Part shown: one piece after another, positions 18,910 through 28,515 of the stretch
How positions within the stretch are numbered: the first letter of the stretch is position 1
Layout of the letters: each line of letters starts with the position of its first letter
From: Jiella mangrovi
Lineage (GTDB): Bacteria; Pseudomonadota; Alphaproteobacteria; Rhizobiales; Rhizobiaceae
Length of the DNA: 64,000 nucleotides
Reading direction: 5' to 3'
Assembly: GCF_017815135.1 (NCBI RefSeq)
Contig: NZ_JAGJCF010000015.1
Coordinates: 62,001-126,000 of the forward strand
The notes under the pieces: generated by a model
What the model saw: only the letters and a program-made list of their open reading frames with translations
The model's database searches: none
What the model was told of the DNA's origin: nothing
Made by a program: the position numbers and the translations under genes

Positions 18910-21159
18910 ATGGGCAAGGCAGCGGAACCGCCCGGCGGCGGCGACATCGAACCGATCGACCTCAAGACGGCGCTCGAGGAGCGCTATCTTGCATATGCGC
19001 TGTCGACCATCATGGGGCGCGCGCTGCCGGACGTCCGCGACGGGCTGAAGCCGGTTCACCGGCGCATCGTCCATGCCATGCGCATCCTCAGGCTCGATCC
19101 CGGCGACGCCTACAAGAAATGCGCCCGCATCGTCGGCGACGTGATGGGCAAGTTCCATCCCCATGGCGACGCGGCCATCTACGACGCGATGGTGCGCCTC
19201 GCCCAGGATTTCTCGGTCCGTTACCCGCTGATCGACGGCCAGGGCAATTTCGGCAATGTCGACGGCGATAGTGCGGCGGCCATGCGCTACACCGAAGCCC
19301 GGATGACCGACGTCGCGACGCTGCTTCTGCGCGGCATCACCGAGGACGCGGTCGATTTTCGCCCGACCTACAACGAGGAGGACGAGGAGCCGGTCGTCCT
19401 GCCGGGCGCCTTTCCGAACCTCCTCGCCAATGGCTCGTCCGGCATTGCCGTCGGCATGGCGACCTCGATCCCGCCCCACAACGCCGCCGAGCTCTGCGAC
19501 GCGGCGCTGAAGCTGATCGAGGAGCCGGAAGCGACCACCGATCAGCTGCTGCGCTTCGTCCAGGGTCCGGATTTTCCGACCGGCGGTGTCGTCATCGACA
19601 GCCAGGCCCAGATCCGCGAGGCCTATGAGACCGGCCGCGGGGGGTTCCGCGTGCGCGCGCGCTGGGAGAAGGAGGATGTCGGGCGCGGCAACTATGTTGT
19701 CGTCGTCACCGAGATCCCCTATCAGGTGCAGAAGTCGCGGCTGATCGAGAAGATCGCCGAGCTCTTGCAGGCGCGCAAGCTGCCGCTGCTGGCCGACATT
19801 CGCGACGAATCCGCCGAGGATGTGAGGATCGTGCTCGAGCCGAAGAGCCGGGCTGTCGATCCCGAGCTGTTGATGGAGTCGCTGTTCCGGCTGACCGATT
19901 TCGAGAGCCGCATTCCGCTCAACCTGAATGTGCTGTCCGGCGGCAAGGTGCCGAAGGTCATGTCGCTGAAGGAGGTGCTGGCCGAATGGCTGGCCCATCA
20001 GCGCGACGTGCTGCAGCGGCGCACCCGCTATCGGCTCGGGCAGATCGACAAGCGCCTCGAGATCGTCTCGGGCTATCTCGTCGTCTTTCTGAATGTCGAC
20101 GAGGTGATCCGCATCATCCGCGAGGAGGATGAGCCAAAAAAGGAGCTGATGGCGACCTTCGATCTGACCGACAATCAGGCCGAGGCCATCCTCAACATGC
20201 GGCTGCGTTCCCTGCGCAAGCTGGAAGAATTCGAGCTCAGGCGCGAATACGACGCGCTGACGGCCGAGAAGGCCGAGAAGGAAGCGCTTCTCGGCTCAAG
20301 CGACAGGCAGTGGGCAAAGGTCGCCGAGGAAGTGCGCGAGGTTCGCGAGACCTTCTCCAAGAAGACCAAGCTCGGCCGCCGACGCACCCGCTTTGCCGAC
20401 GCGCCGAGCCATAATCTCGACGACATCGCCGTAGCGCTCATCGAAAAGGAGCCGGTGACGGTCGTCCTGTCGCAAAAGGGCTTTTTGCGCGGGATGAAGG
20501 GGCATCTGGCCGATTTCTCGGCCTTCACCTTCAAGGAAGGCGACGCCTTGAAGCTTGCCTTCCATGCGATGACCACCGACAAGCTGATCTTCCTGTCGAC
20601 GGGAGGGCGGGCCTTCACGCTCGCCGCCGACAGGCTTCCCGGCGGCCGCGGGCAGGGCGAGCCGATCCGCCTTGCCGTCGAGATGGAAGACGAGCACGAC
20701 ATCGCAACCGGCTTCGTCGCCGATTCCGAGCGCCAGCGGCTGATGGTCTCAACCGACGGCACCGGCTTCGTCGCCAGCGAGGCTGACATGCTGTCCGGCA
20801 CCCGCAAGGGCAAGCAGCTGGTCAATGTTTCGGGCAAGGCCCGCCTCGGCCACGCTGTCACGGTTTCGGGCGGCGACACGGTGGCGATCGTCGGCGAGAA
20901 CAGAAAGCTCCTCGTCTTCCCGCTCTCGCAGGTCCCGCAGATGGCGAGAGGCAAGGGCGTGCGCCTGCAGCGCTACAAGGATGGCGGCGTCTCCGACGTG
21001 AAGGTGTTCAAGCTCGCCGAAGGCCTGTCATGGACCGATTCCGCCGGCCGGGCCTTCCTGCGTCAGGAAGCCGAGCTGCTCGAATGGCGCGGCGACCGCG
21101 CCCAGGCCGGCCGGCTGGTGCCGAAGGGTTTTCCGAAGAACAACAAGTTCGTGGGGTGA
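18910..21159 (+). CDS. parC: DNA topoisomerase IV subunit A
   Basis: Type IIA topoisomerase breakage-reunion subunit, 749 aa, which with ParE decatenates chromosomes. It starts with [30 protein letters not shown]-type sequence. The catalytic Tyr is Y127 ([10 protein letters not shown]), and the quinolone-determining helix [12 protein letters not shown] spans 83-94. The C-terminal beta-pinwheel is short, as in ParC rather than GyrA, and lacks a clean GyrA box. The ATG at 18910 is chosen over the open frame start at 18724, whose first 62 residues are not ParC-like. In the quinolone site, A88 and D92 stand where E. coli ParC has Ser80 and Glu84. Confidence 0.95.
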   Translation: MGKAAEPPGGGDIEPIDLKTALEERYLAYALSTIMGRALPDVRDGLKPVHRRIVHAMRILRLDPGDAYKKCARIVGDVMGKFHPHGDAAIYDAMVRLAQDFSVRYPLIDGQGNFGNVDGDSAAAMRYTEARMTDVATLLLRGITEDAVDFRPTYNEEDEEPVVLPGAFPNLLANGSSGIAVGMATSIPPHNAAELCDAALKLIEEPEATTDQLLRFVQGPDFPTGGVVIDSQAQIREAYETGRGGFRVRARWEKEDVGRGNYVVVVTEIPYQVQKSRLIEKIAELLQARKLPLLADIRDESAEDVRIVLEPKSRAVDPELLMESLFRLTDFESRIPLNLNVLSGGKVPKVMSLKEVLAEWLAHQRDVLQRRTRYRLGQIDKRLEIVSGYLVVFLNVDEVIRIIREEDEPKKELMATFDLTDNQAEAILNMRLRSLRKLEEFELRREYDALTAEKAEKEALLGSSDRQWAKVAEEVREVRETFSKKTKLGRRRTRFADAPSHNLDDIAVALIEKEPVTVVLSQKGFLRGMKGHLADFSAFTFKEGDALKLAFHAMTTDKLIFLSTGGRAFTLAADRLPGGRGQGEPIRLAVEMEDEHDIATGFVADSERQRLMVSTDGTGFVASEADMLSGTRKGKQLVNVSGKARLGHAVTVSGGDTVAIVGENRKLLVFPLSQVPQMARGKGVRLQRYKDGGVSDVKVFKLAEGLSWTDSAGRAFLRQEAELLEWRGDRAQAGRLVPKGFPKNNKFVG

Positions 21160-21294
21160 GGGGCCGGCCCTGACAGGTCGTCATTCTCGGGATGGCGGCT
21201 TACCACCCTCACACATGCCGAAATACGCTTTCAAGACAGCGCCGTCTGACGAAACTTGGAAAATGCCCCAAGGCACGGTTTGAAGGCGCCTGCC

Positions 21295-22224
21295 TCAACG
21301 CTTCGTCATTTTCGGGCCCGCCCCGAGAATCCTGTGTTTCGGCTTGAGCTCGACGAAGGCGTGGATGCCGAGCGTTGCGATGATGACGCCGCCGCCCAGA
21401 AGCGAAAGGTTGGAGGGGCGTTCCAGAAAGATCAGCCACATCCAGATCGGCGCGAGCACCGTCTCCAGGAGATAGCCCATGGAAACGACGGGCGAGGGCA
21501 CGAACATCGGCCCCGCCGCAAGACAGATGAGGGCGAGCGGCATCAGGATCGCCCCGTTCACCACCAGCCAGCCGACCGCCTCGGATTCGATGCCCCCGCC
21601 GGTAACGACGAAGGGCAGCGCGATCAGCGCCGGCACGATCGCCGCGAGGGCGGAGGCGTAGCGCATGTCCTGCCGGCTGCGCCGGGCGAGGGTGAGGGCA
21701 AGGGCGATGAGAAAGGCCGTCGCCAGGGCGGCGAGATCGCCGATCCAGTGGCCCGCCTCGAGCCCGGCGCCGATAATCAACAGGACGCCGAAAAGCGTTG
21801 CCGGAATGGCGAGGAGCGTTGCGCGGGAAGGCTTTTCGCCGGCGATCGCCCAGGACAGGAGCGCGGCAAATATCGGATTGAGGGCGAGGATGAAGACCAC
21901 GTTGGCGGCCTTGGTCTCGTAGACGGCGACGAGGAAGGTGAGGGTCGCGACCGCGTAAAGGCCGGTGACGAAAAGGCCGAGCCGTCCGGCGATCAGGGGG
22001 CCGCTCGCGCGGCCGAGGCGCCGCGCGAGCCACCACAGGAAGACGGCCGCAAGCGACGACAAAGCGCCGCGCACCAGAACGACCGTATAAAAGCCGCTCT
22101 CGGAAAGCCGGATGAGGGGGATGTCCCCCGACAGGACGATGCCGCCGAAGCCGACCAGCGTCAGTCCGGTGGCGTATCGCGCGGCCGCGTTCGTCTCAAC
22201 GGCGTCGAGAGATGGGGCGGCCAT
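21295..22224 (-). CDS. EamA/DMT-superfamily transporter
   Basis: A polytopic inner-membrane protein (309 aa) with about ten hydrophobic helices in two EamA repeats, typical of drug/metabolite transporters such as RhaT/YdcZ relatives. Recognisable pieces are NVVFILALNPIFAALLSWAIAGEKP at the end of repeat 1 and VSMGYLLETVLAPIWMWLIFLERP at the end of repeat 2. Substrate is unknown. ATG 22224 is used; GTG 22257 is an alternative. The bpt gene ends about 100 bp upstream on the same strand. Confidence 0.88.
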   Translation of the reverse strand: MAAPSLDAVETNAAARYATGLTLVGFGGIVLSGDIPLIRLSESGFYTVVLVRGALSSLAAVFLWWLARRLGRASGPLIAGRLGLFVTGLYAVATLTFLVAVYETKAANVVFILALNPIFAALLSWAIAGEKPSRATLLAIPATLFGVLLIIGAGLEAGHWIGDLAALATAFLIALALTLARRSRQDMRYASALAAIVPALIALPFVVTGGGIESEAVGWLVVNGAILMPLALICLAAGPMFVPSPVVSMGYLLETVLAPIWMWLIFLERPSNLSLLGGGVIIATLGIHAFVELKPKHRILGAGPKMTKR

Positions 22225-22324
22225 GAGGTGGGGTCCGGCTGTTCGGGGATCTTGCACCGCAGGTCAGCGGCTCGTGGCGTCGCGGCAATGGAGCCGTGCG
22301 GGGCTGCCTCGGGCGTCTGTGTCT

Positions 22325-23074
22325 TCAGCCCGAGTAGCGTTCCCAGCCTTTCGGGGTCAAGTGCTCCTGGGGCTGGAAGCGGATCTTGTAGGCCATCTTC
22401 TTGGAGCCCTCGACCCAGTAGCCGAGATAGAGATAGTTCAGGCCGAGCTTCTTCGTGCGCTCGATGTGATCGAGGATCATGAAGGTGCCGAGGCTGCGCT
22501 GGTCCTGCGACGGCTCGAAGAAGGAATAGACCATCGACATGCCGTCGGCCATGACGTCGGAGAGCGCCACCGCCAGGAGCTCGCCGTCGGAGGATTGGGT
22601 GAAGCGGGAATCCGGCCCCTTGACCCGATATTCGATCAACCGCGTATCGACCTGGCTGTCCTCCACCATCATCGCATAGTCGAGGACGCTCATCTCGGCC
22701 ATGCCGCCGGTCGCGTGGCGGTGGTCGATATAGCGGCGGAAGAGGGAATACTGTTCGCTGGTCGGGCTCGGCGCCGCCATGCGGGCGACGAGGTCGGAAT
22801 TCTTCGACAGGATGCGGCGCATCGAGCGTGCCGGCTCGAACTCGTCGACCAGGATGCGCACCGAGACGCAGGCGCGGCAGCGCTCGCAGGCCGGGCGATA
22901 GGCGATGTTCTGGCTGCGGCGAAACCCGCCCTGGCTGAGAAGATCGAGAAGGCCAGGCGCACGGTCGCCGACGAGATGGGTGAACACCTTGCGTTCGGCC
23001 CTTCCGGGCAGATAGGGGCACGCCGATGGCGAGGTCAGGAAGAACTGCGGCGTCTGCGGGTGGTGGACGGTCAC
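22325..23074 (-). CDS. bpt: Aspartate/glutamate leucyltransferase (Bpt)
   Basis: A bacterial relative of eukaryotic ATE1 that transfers leucine to N-terminal Asp or Glu, feeding the N-end rule pathway to ClpAP. The 249-aa length fits. Visible features are the Cys-rich N-terminal motif [12 protein letters not shown], the [23 protein letters not shown] stretch, and the C-terminal [20 protein letters not shown] and MAYKIRFQP signatures. It starts 18 bp after the SLC13 transporter stop, so cotranscription is likely although no functional link is obvious. Confidence 0.94.
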   Translation of the reverse strand: MTVHHPQTPQFFLTSPSACPYLPGRAERKVFTHLVGDRAPGLLDLLSQGGFRRSQNIAYRPACERCRACVSVRILVDEFEPARSMRRILSKNSDLVARMAAPSPTSEQYSLFRRYIDHRHATGGMAEMSVLDYAMMVEDSQVDTRLIEYRVKGPDSRFTQSSDGELLAVALSDVMADGMSMVYSFFEPSQDQRSLGTFMILDHIERTKKLGLNYLYLGYWVEGSKKMAYKIRFQPQEHLTPKGWERYSG

Positions 23075-23091
23075 GTGCTATCCCGAAAAAA

Positions 23092-24918
23092 TCAAAGCCC
23101 GTAATACCATGGTGCGACGATGGTGAAAGTTAACCACACCAGGAGCACGAGGGGAACACCGGCTTTGATGAAGTCGATAAAGCGGTAGCGACCCGGCCCC
23201 ATGACGAGAAGATTGGTCTGATATCCGATCGGCGTCGCGAAAGAGGCGTTCGCTCCAAAAATGACGCAGGCGAGCCATGGTTCCGGCGAAACGCCGAGCC
23301 GGCGCGCCATGTCGAGCGCGATCGGGGTGAACAGGACAGCCGTCGCATTGTTCGACAGGAAGTTCGTGGCGATCGCGATCACCAGGAACAGCCCCGACAG
23401 GAGCACAATCGGCGGCGCGTTGCCCAAGGCGTCGAGAGCGCTTTCGGCGATGAGATGAGCACCGCCGGTGCGTTCGAGAGCGGTCGCCGCCGCGATCGAG
23501 GCGCCGACCAGCATCAGGATCGAGCGATCGATGGAACGGGCCGCTTCGCCGATCGTCAGGCAGCCGGTCGCGACCATGGCGACGGCGCCGCAGACCGAGA
23601 GAACCTCGATCGGCAGAATGCCGAGTGCGGAGATCGAGACGATGGTCACGAAGATCAGGGTGGCGAGAAGCGCCTTGGCCGATTGCGGGATCGGCTGGGC
23701 CGAATATTCCAGGAGAAGCAGATCGTGATTGCCGCGTAGCGAGGAAATGTTGGCTTCGCGCCCGCACAGGAGAAGCGTGTCCCCCGGCTCCAGCCGGATC
23801 TCCGAAAACGCCGCCCGTGCCATCCGGCTCTTGCGCTGCAGGCCGAAGAGGGTGATGCCGAACTGGGTGCGCAGGCCGGAAAACTGCATCGTGCGGCCGG
23901 CATAGCGCGAGCCCGGGGCGACGACGGCCTCGGCCATCACCATGTCCGGCCCGATCTTGTTGTCGCGCCCGGCCTTCTCGCCGCCGGTCGGATCGAGCGT
24001 CTTGACCTTGAGATTGCCCCGTGAGAGCGCCCGGGAAAAGGCGCGCCGCGTCGCCGTGACGATCAGCCGGTCGCCGACGGACAGCGCGATGTCGTCGAAG
24101 GGCGGCAGGATGGCCTGCTCGTTGCGGATGATCATCCGCGGAGTGAGGTCGGAAAGGCCGGGAAACAGGCCGGATCGCGCGGTCAGCCCGAGAAAGGCGT
24201 GTTCCTCGGTGATGTCGATCTCGCCGAGAAACTGCTTGCCGCCCGGATCGACGACGCGGCCGTCCTTGGCTTCGCGCGGCGTGAGGATGCGCGGCATGAC
24301 CTTGATGACGTAGACCGCGCCGACGACGGCGATGGCGAGCCCGGGCACCGTGATGTCGAAGAAGCCGAGCGTGATGCCCGAGCGCGCGGCAACGCCGGCG
24401 ACGAGGAGATTGGTCGAGGAGCCGATGAGCGTCGTGACGCCGCCGAGAATCGAGAGGAACGACAGCGGCATGAAGACGTGGTTCGGCGAAATGCCGCGCT
24501 GCGTCGCCAGCATCGTGACGATCGGAATGAAGATGACGACGACCGGGGTGTTGTTCAGAAAGGCCGACAGCACGGCCGCCGAGATCAACACGATGGCGAT
24601 GGCGCCCGCCTCGGCGTTACCGCCGACGCGCGCCATCCACGCCGCCGGCCGCGACATGGCATCGGTCGCAAACAGGCCCTGGCCGACGATGAGCAGCGCC
24701 AGGACTGTGATCAGCGCGGGATTGGCAAAACCGGACAGAAGGTCGGCTGTCGTGACGGCATGGCCGCTGGCGTCCGTATAGGGAAACAGCGAGAACAGGA
24801 GCAGAAACGCGCTCAGGGACGCTGCCGCGACCGCTTCGATGGGCCATCGCTCGGCGGCGTAGCCCACGACGCTCACTGCGATCAACGCGTAAGTGAGCCA
24901 GATGTGAAACAAATCCAT
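23092..24918 (-). CDS. SLC13-family permease with TrkA-C (RCK_C) domains
   Basis: A 608-aa divalent anion:Na+ symporter-type membrane protein. The N-terminal half has about five helices including the SAFLNNTPVVVIFIPIV motif. Two soluble RCK_C domains follow in the middle (about 215-390: LTPRMIIRNEQAILPPFDDI and FGITLFGLQRKS). The C-terminal half repeats the transport motif as NFLSNNATAVLFTPIA. Substrates in this clade can be sulfate, dicarboxylates or other anions and cannot be decided here. ATG at 24918. Confidence 0.9.
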   Translation of the reverse strand: MDLFHIWLTYALIAVSVVGYAAERWPIEAVAAASLSAFLLLFSLFPYTDASGHAVTTADLLSGFANPALITVLALLIVGQGLFATDAMSRPAAWMARVGGNAEAGAIAIVLISAAVLSAFLNNTPVVVIFIPIVTMLATQRGISPNHVFMPLSFLSILGGVTTLIGSSTNLLVAGVAARSGITLGFFDITVPGLAIAVVGAVYVIKVMPRILTPREAKDGRVVDPGGKQFLGEIDITEEHAFLGLTARSGLFPGLSDLTPRMIIRNEQAILPPFDDIALSVGDRLIVTATRRAFSRALSRGNLKVKTLDPTGGEKAGRDNKIGPDMVMAEAVVAPGSRYAGRTMQFSGLRTQFGITLFGLQRKSRMARAAFSEIRLEPGDTLLLCGREANISSLRGNHDLLLLEYSAQPIPQSAKALLATLIFVTIVSISALGILPIEVLSVCGAVAMVATGCLTIGEAARSIDRSILMLVGASIAAATALERTGGAHLIAESALDALGNAPPIVLLSGLFLVIAIATNFLSNNATAVLFTPIALDMARRLGVSPEPWLACVIFGANASFATPIGYQTNLLVMGPGRYRFIDFIKAGVPLVLLVWLTFTIVAPWYYGL

Positions 24919-25066
24919 GAAGCATCGCGAGCTGTTGTCCCCGCGACGTTATCTCCGGCCCGGAGCCGGCTGACAACCCGGCGCCGTATGAATCATATGC
25001 CAGCCGGTGATTTCACGCCCTGATTGCACTTTCGCGGTCCGGCTCCGGCGGCAGGCCCGCCGCGTC

Positions 25067-25537
25067 TCAGTATTCGCGGTCGCGGACGACAACGGTGCCG
25101 AGCAGGAGATCGTGCAGCAGCTGCTTGCGCGGCGTGAACAGGGCGACGAGGAGCACGAACGGCGTCAGCACCGCATTCGACGCCCAGAACAACACGCCGT
25201 GGAGTACGGCCAGAGGCGGATCGACCTCGCCGCCGTCGAGCCGGGCGATCCTGACGCCGGCCATCCGCATACCGGGTGTCGCCTGGTTGGAGCCGCCGAG
25301 GGTGAAGGCGAGGTAGAGGATCGCGATCACCGGCAATAGAAAGGCATAAAGGCCCCAGGCCAGCCCGAAGGAGAGGATGCCCAGAACGAAGACGACGATC
25401 GCCGCGGGCACCGAGAGAAGCAGGACGATCGTATAGTCGAAGACGAAGGACATCATCCGCCGCGTGCGAACGCCGCTATAGGCGCGCGGAGCGTCGATCT
25501 GATCCGTCCGGGTCTCCCTGAGCGTGGTGTCGGTCAC
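25067..25537 (-). CDS. RDD-family membrane protein
   Basis: A 156-aa membrane protein with the RDD fold: a first-helix region around RTRRMMSFVFDYTIVLLL, further hydrophobic helices and the conserved TPGMRMAGVRI segment, ending in a KQLLHDLLLGTVVV motif. Function is unknown in the family; some members act as Na+/H+ antiporters. The GTG at 25537, with GGAG about 11 nt upstream, gives a compact protein. The open frame continues upstream to 25858 only as antisense to the reductase gene. Confidence 0.85.
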   Translation of the reverse strand: MTDTTLRETRTDQIDAPRAYSGVRTRRMMSFVFDYTIVLLLSVPAAIVVFVLGILSFGLAWGLYAFLLPVIAILYLAFTLGGSNQATPGMRMAGVRIARLDGGEVDPPLAVLHGVLFWASNAVLTPFVLLVALFTPRKQLLHDLLLGTVVVRDREY

Positions 25538-25689
25538 GGGCGTTCTTTCTCCACAAGTGCAAGTGTTCGCCCACAAAGATGGTGATGCCCCGGCGTTGCT
25601 GCAATGTTTCGGCGTATTCACCCGCGCGGTTGTCCCTGGCGAGGGAGCGGGAAGACTTCGCGTGATTGCCAGCGCGCTCTCGCTTGATC

Positions 25690-26970
25690 TCAGCCTCTGT
25701 TCTTCAAAGCCGCGAGATGAGCCTTGAGATCGAAGTCCTCGGCCGCGACTTCGCTTCGTGCGATGACGAGATCCTCGGCGAGGATCCGGCGGCCGAGCAT
25801 GTGTTCGCCGGGCCGGTTCACGGTCTCGATGCCAAGCAGCTTGTCGCCGCGGAAGCAATAGGCGACGAGCTTGCCGCCTTCGCCGAGCGCTGCCATCTCA
25901 ACATGGTCGGCGCCGGCCGTCATGCCGACGATCTGCAGCTTGAACGGGCCCTGGTCGCTCCAGAACCAGGGTACGGCGCGATAGGGCGCAATCGCTGCCG
26001 TGTCCTCGCCCGCAATGATGCTCGCGGCAACGAGCTTAGCCTGATCGACCGCGTTCTGCACCGATTCCAGCCGCACGGTCCGCTCCGCAAAGGGCGAATG
26101 AAACGCGGCGCAGTCGCCGATGGCGAAGATGCGCGGATCTTCGGTGCGCATATGGTGATCGACGAGAATGCCGTTGTCCGTGGCAAGGCCCCCATCACGC
26201 GCCAGCCCGTCATTGGGCAGGACGCCGGCGGCGATCAGCACCAGATCGGCGGCGACCTCGCTGCCGTCGGAAAGCGTCACGGCGCGGACCCGCTCCCTGC
26301 CGAGAATGGCGGAAACGGCTGTGCCGAGGCGGATGTCGGTTCCCATCTTGCGGTGTTCTTCAAGGAAGAAGCGCGAGACCTCCTGCGAAACCGTGCGGCC
26401 CATCAGACGGTTTGCTGCTTCGACCACGGTCACCTCCTTGCCGATGGCGCGCAGCGCGGCGGCGACCTCGAGGCCGATGAAGCCGCCGCCGGCGACGGCG
26501 ATCGTGCTTGCGTCGGTGAGGCCGGCGCGCAGGCTTTCGGCATCTTCGGCCGTGCGCAGCTGGTGGACGCCGGCAAGGTCTCGTCCCTCGATCGGCAGGA
26601 CGCGGTTCGATGCGCCGACGGCAAGGACGAGATGGTCGAAGGGCAGGCGCTCGCCCGATGAGAGCGCCACGAAGCCGGCTTCGCGATCGATGGCATCGAC
26701 GGTCTCGGCCGGACGATAAGCGATGGCGTTCTTTTCGAAGAAGCTGTCCGGCTTCAGAAGCAGGCTGTCGAACGCGGCGTCGGTCTTGATGTAGGTTTTC
26801 GACAGAGGCGGCCGCTGATAGGGCAGGCGGGGCTCTTGCGAGATGATCGTGATGGAATCCGAATAGCCGCCCTGGCGAAGGCTTGCCGCCACCTGAAAGC
26901 CGGCCTGGCCACCGCCGGCGACGACGGTGCCGACTGCATCGGGTTTTGATCCATTGGCTGCAAAACTCAT
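25690..26970 (-). CDS. FAD-dependent ferredoxin/rubredoxin--NAD(P)H reductase-type oxidoreductase
   Basis: A 426-aa two-dinucleotide-binding flavoprotein like rhodocoxin, putidaredoxin or biphenyl-dioxygenase reductases. The N-terminal FAD motif is VVAGGGQAGFQVAASLRQGG, followed by PYQRPPLSK. The NAD(P) motif is IAVAGGGFIGLEVAAALRAIG, and IFAIGDCAAF binds FAD near the C-terminus. Family members pass electrons from NADH to a ferredoxin serving P450s or ring-hydroxylating dioxygenases. No such partner is present in this window. A strong GGAGG precedes the ATG at 26970. Confidence 0.9.
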   Translation of the reverse strand: MSFAANGSKPDAVGTVVAGGGQAGFQVAASLRQGGYSDSITIISQEPRLPYQRPPLSKTYIKTDAAFDSLLLKPDSFFEKNAIAYRPAETVDAIDREAGFVALSSGERLPFDHLVLAVGASNRVLPIEGRDLAGVHQLRTAEDAESLRAGLTDASTIAVAGGGFIGLEVAAALRAIGKEVTVVEAANRLMGRTVSQEVSRFFLEEHRKMGTDIRLGTAVSAILGRERVRAVTLSDGSEVAADLVLIAAGVLPNDGLARDGGLATDNGILVDHHMRTEDPRIFAIGDCAAFHSPFAERTVRLESVQNAVDQAKLVAASIIAGEDTAAIAPYRAVPWFWSDQGPFKLQIVGMTAGADHVEMAALGEGGKLVAYCFRGDKLLGIETVNRPGEHMLGRRILAEDLVIARSEVAAEDFDLKAHLAALKNRG

Positions 26971-27216
26971 ATGCCGCCTCCTTTCCAATCGTCGCGAGCC
27001 GGACATCTGCGTTCAGACCACAGCCGCTTCGCCAATTATGCAGGGCGGCCGCGGCGTCCGATGCCTGAAAGCGTCCCGATTCGCGTTGCTGTCACGGGCC
27101 CGTTTTGACAGGTCAGCCTGCGCTGATGAAGTGTCCGATCACCGGCGTTTTGCTGCCGGGCCGTCGGGGCATGATCGGCGCCGGGTCTAGCGTTCGACGA
27201 GACAAGGATTTTTCCC

Positions 27217-27930
27217 ATGCAGACACCCGAAGCGTTGAACGCGGCTTTCGCCTCCGGCAGATCCCACGATGTGGTGGTCGAGAGCTTGCGTTTCGCCGGC
27301 GTCACCTCGGTCCTCGATATCGGCTGCGGCGAGGGCCGGCTCGTCTCGCGGCTTCTGGACGAAGGCTTCGTGGCCGCCGGGGTCGATCCCAATGACGTCG
27401 CGCTGGAAAAGGCGAGGACCAGGGCTCCGGCGGCGCGCTTCGAGACGGCTGGTGCGGAGCAATTGCCCTTCGAGACGGCGAGCTTCGATGCTGCGGTGTT
27501 CCTCAACTCGCTCCACCACGTCCCGATCGACCGGATGTCCGCGGCGCTGGACGAAGCCGGGCGTGTGACCGGGGCGAACTCCATCATTCTCGTCGTCGAG
27601 CCGCTGGCGGAGGGGAGTTATTTCGAGGCGATGCGTCCGGTGGAAGACGAAACGTCGATTCGCGGCGCTGCCGGTGCCGCGATCGCTGACGCGGTGCGGG
27701 CGGAACGATTTCATTTACGCGGCAATGTCGTTTTTAACGAAACAGTCCGTTTCAAAAACGTTGACAGTTTCCTGTCGCGACTCGTCGCTGTCGATCCCGC
27801 CCGGACCACCGCCGCAGAGCGCCACAAGTCGGAGGTCGAACGTCTGTTTCACTTACATTGTCAACCGGATGGCACCGTATTCAATCTCGTGCAGCCGATC
27901 AGAATCTACTGGCTCTCGCAGGCGGCCTAG
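27217..27930 (+). CDS. Class I SAM-dependent methyltransferase
   Basis: A 237-aa protein with motif I VLDIGCGEG (32-40), an acidic residue in AGVDPND, the LPFETASFDAAVFLNSLHHV post-II motif and a UbiE/Methyltransf_11-like core. Substrate is unknown. It precedes a MarR regulator gene by 150 bp on the same strand and is divergent from the flavin reductase gene. Confidence 0.87.
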   Translation: MQTPEALNAAFASGRSHDVVVESLRFAGVTSVLDIGCGEGRLVSRLLDEGFVAAGVDPNDVALEKARTRAPAARFETAGAEQLPFETASFDAAVFLNSLHHVPIDRMSAALDEAGRVTGANSIILVVEPLAEGSYFEAMRPVEDETSIRGAAGAAIADAVRAERFHLRGNVVFNETVRFKNVDSFLSRLVAVDPARTTAAERHKSEVERLFHLHCQPDGTVFNLVQPIRIYWLSQAA

Positions 27931-27989
27931 ATTGGAAAACTTCCAATTTCATCGATCGTTTCTTCACGCGTGATATATTTTTACAATCA

Positions 27990-28005
27990 CTTCGCAGTCG
28001 CGAAG
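27990..28005. promoter_or_regulatory. Inverted repeat CTTCGC-N4-GCGAAG upstream of marR-type gene
   Basis: Perfect 6-bp arms (27990-27995 and 28000-28005) in the AT-rich 150-bp gap, 75 bp before the MarR gene. A TATAAA (28055-28060) downstream could be its -10. MarR proteins often bind such palindromes in their own promoters, so this is a candidate autoregulatory operator. Confidence 0.4.
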
Positions 28006-28080
28006 AGAGATCGCGCAGCCTATAGTGCTTGTGACTGCTTCAAGTGGTCGCTTGTATAAATCAGGGCATCTTGAGACGAC

Positions 28081-28512
28081 ATGACGGAGTCTGACACCGC
28101 AGCCGCGCTGGCCGGCCTCTTCGAACAGGTAGCACGCCGCCTCCATTCAAACGGTTACGCATCGCATCTGTTTCCTGCGCAATGGTCTGCGCTGCGATAC
28201 ATTCATCACGCCGATGCCGATCGGCGTACGGCGATCGATCTCGCCCGGCATCAGGGTCTGGCTTCGGGCGCCGTCGCGCGCACGGTCCGAACCCTCGTCG
28301 AAAAGGGTCTCGTTTCGAAGATGGGGACGATCGGCCGCGGCCGGGCCGAGCGGCTGGAACTGACCGAGAAGGGCCTTCAGCTCCTGAAGAGCGACCCGCT
28401 CCGCTCGGTCCGCAAGGCGATGGAAGACCTGTCGACCCACGAGCGCACGGTGCTCGCCAAGGGGCTGGAAACCGCCATCGACGCGACCCGCCTCCCGCCA
28501 AGCCGGGTCTGA
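28081..28512 (+). CDS. MarR-family transcriptional regulator
   Basis: A 143-aa winged helix-turn-helix protein. The recognition-helix region is IDLARHQGLASGAVARTVRTLVEKGLVSK and the wing is GRGRAERLELTEKG, flanked by N- and C-terminal dimerisation helices. The N-terminal segment FPAQWSALRYIHHAD is typical of the MarR fold. Regulated genes may include itself (inverted repeat upstream) and perhaps the convergent SAF-domain dehydrogenase or the preceding methyltransferase. The ligand is unknown. It ends 3 bp from the convergent gene's stop. Confidence 0.88.
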   Translation: MTESDTAAALAGLFEQVARRLHSNGYASHLFPAQWSALRYIHHADADRRTAIDLARHQGLASGAVARTVRTLVEKGLVSKMGTIGRGRAERLELTEKGLQLLKSDPLRSVRKAMEDLSTHERTVLAKGLETAIDATRLPPSRV

Positions 28513-28515
28513 CCG

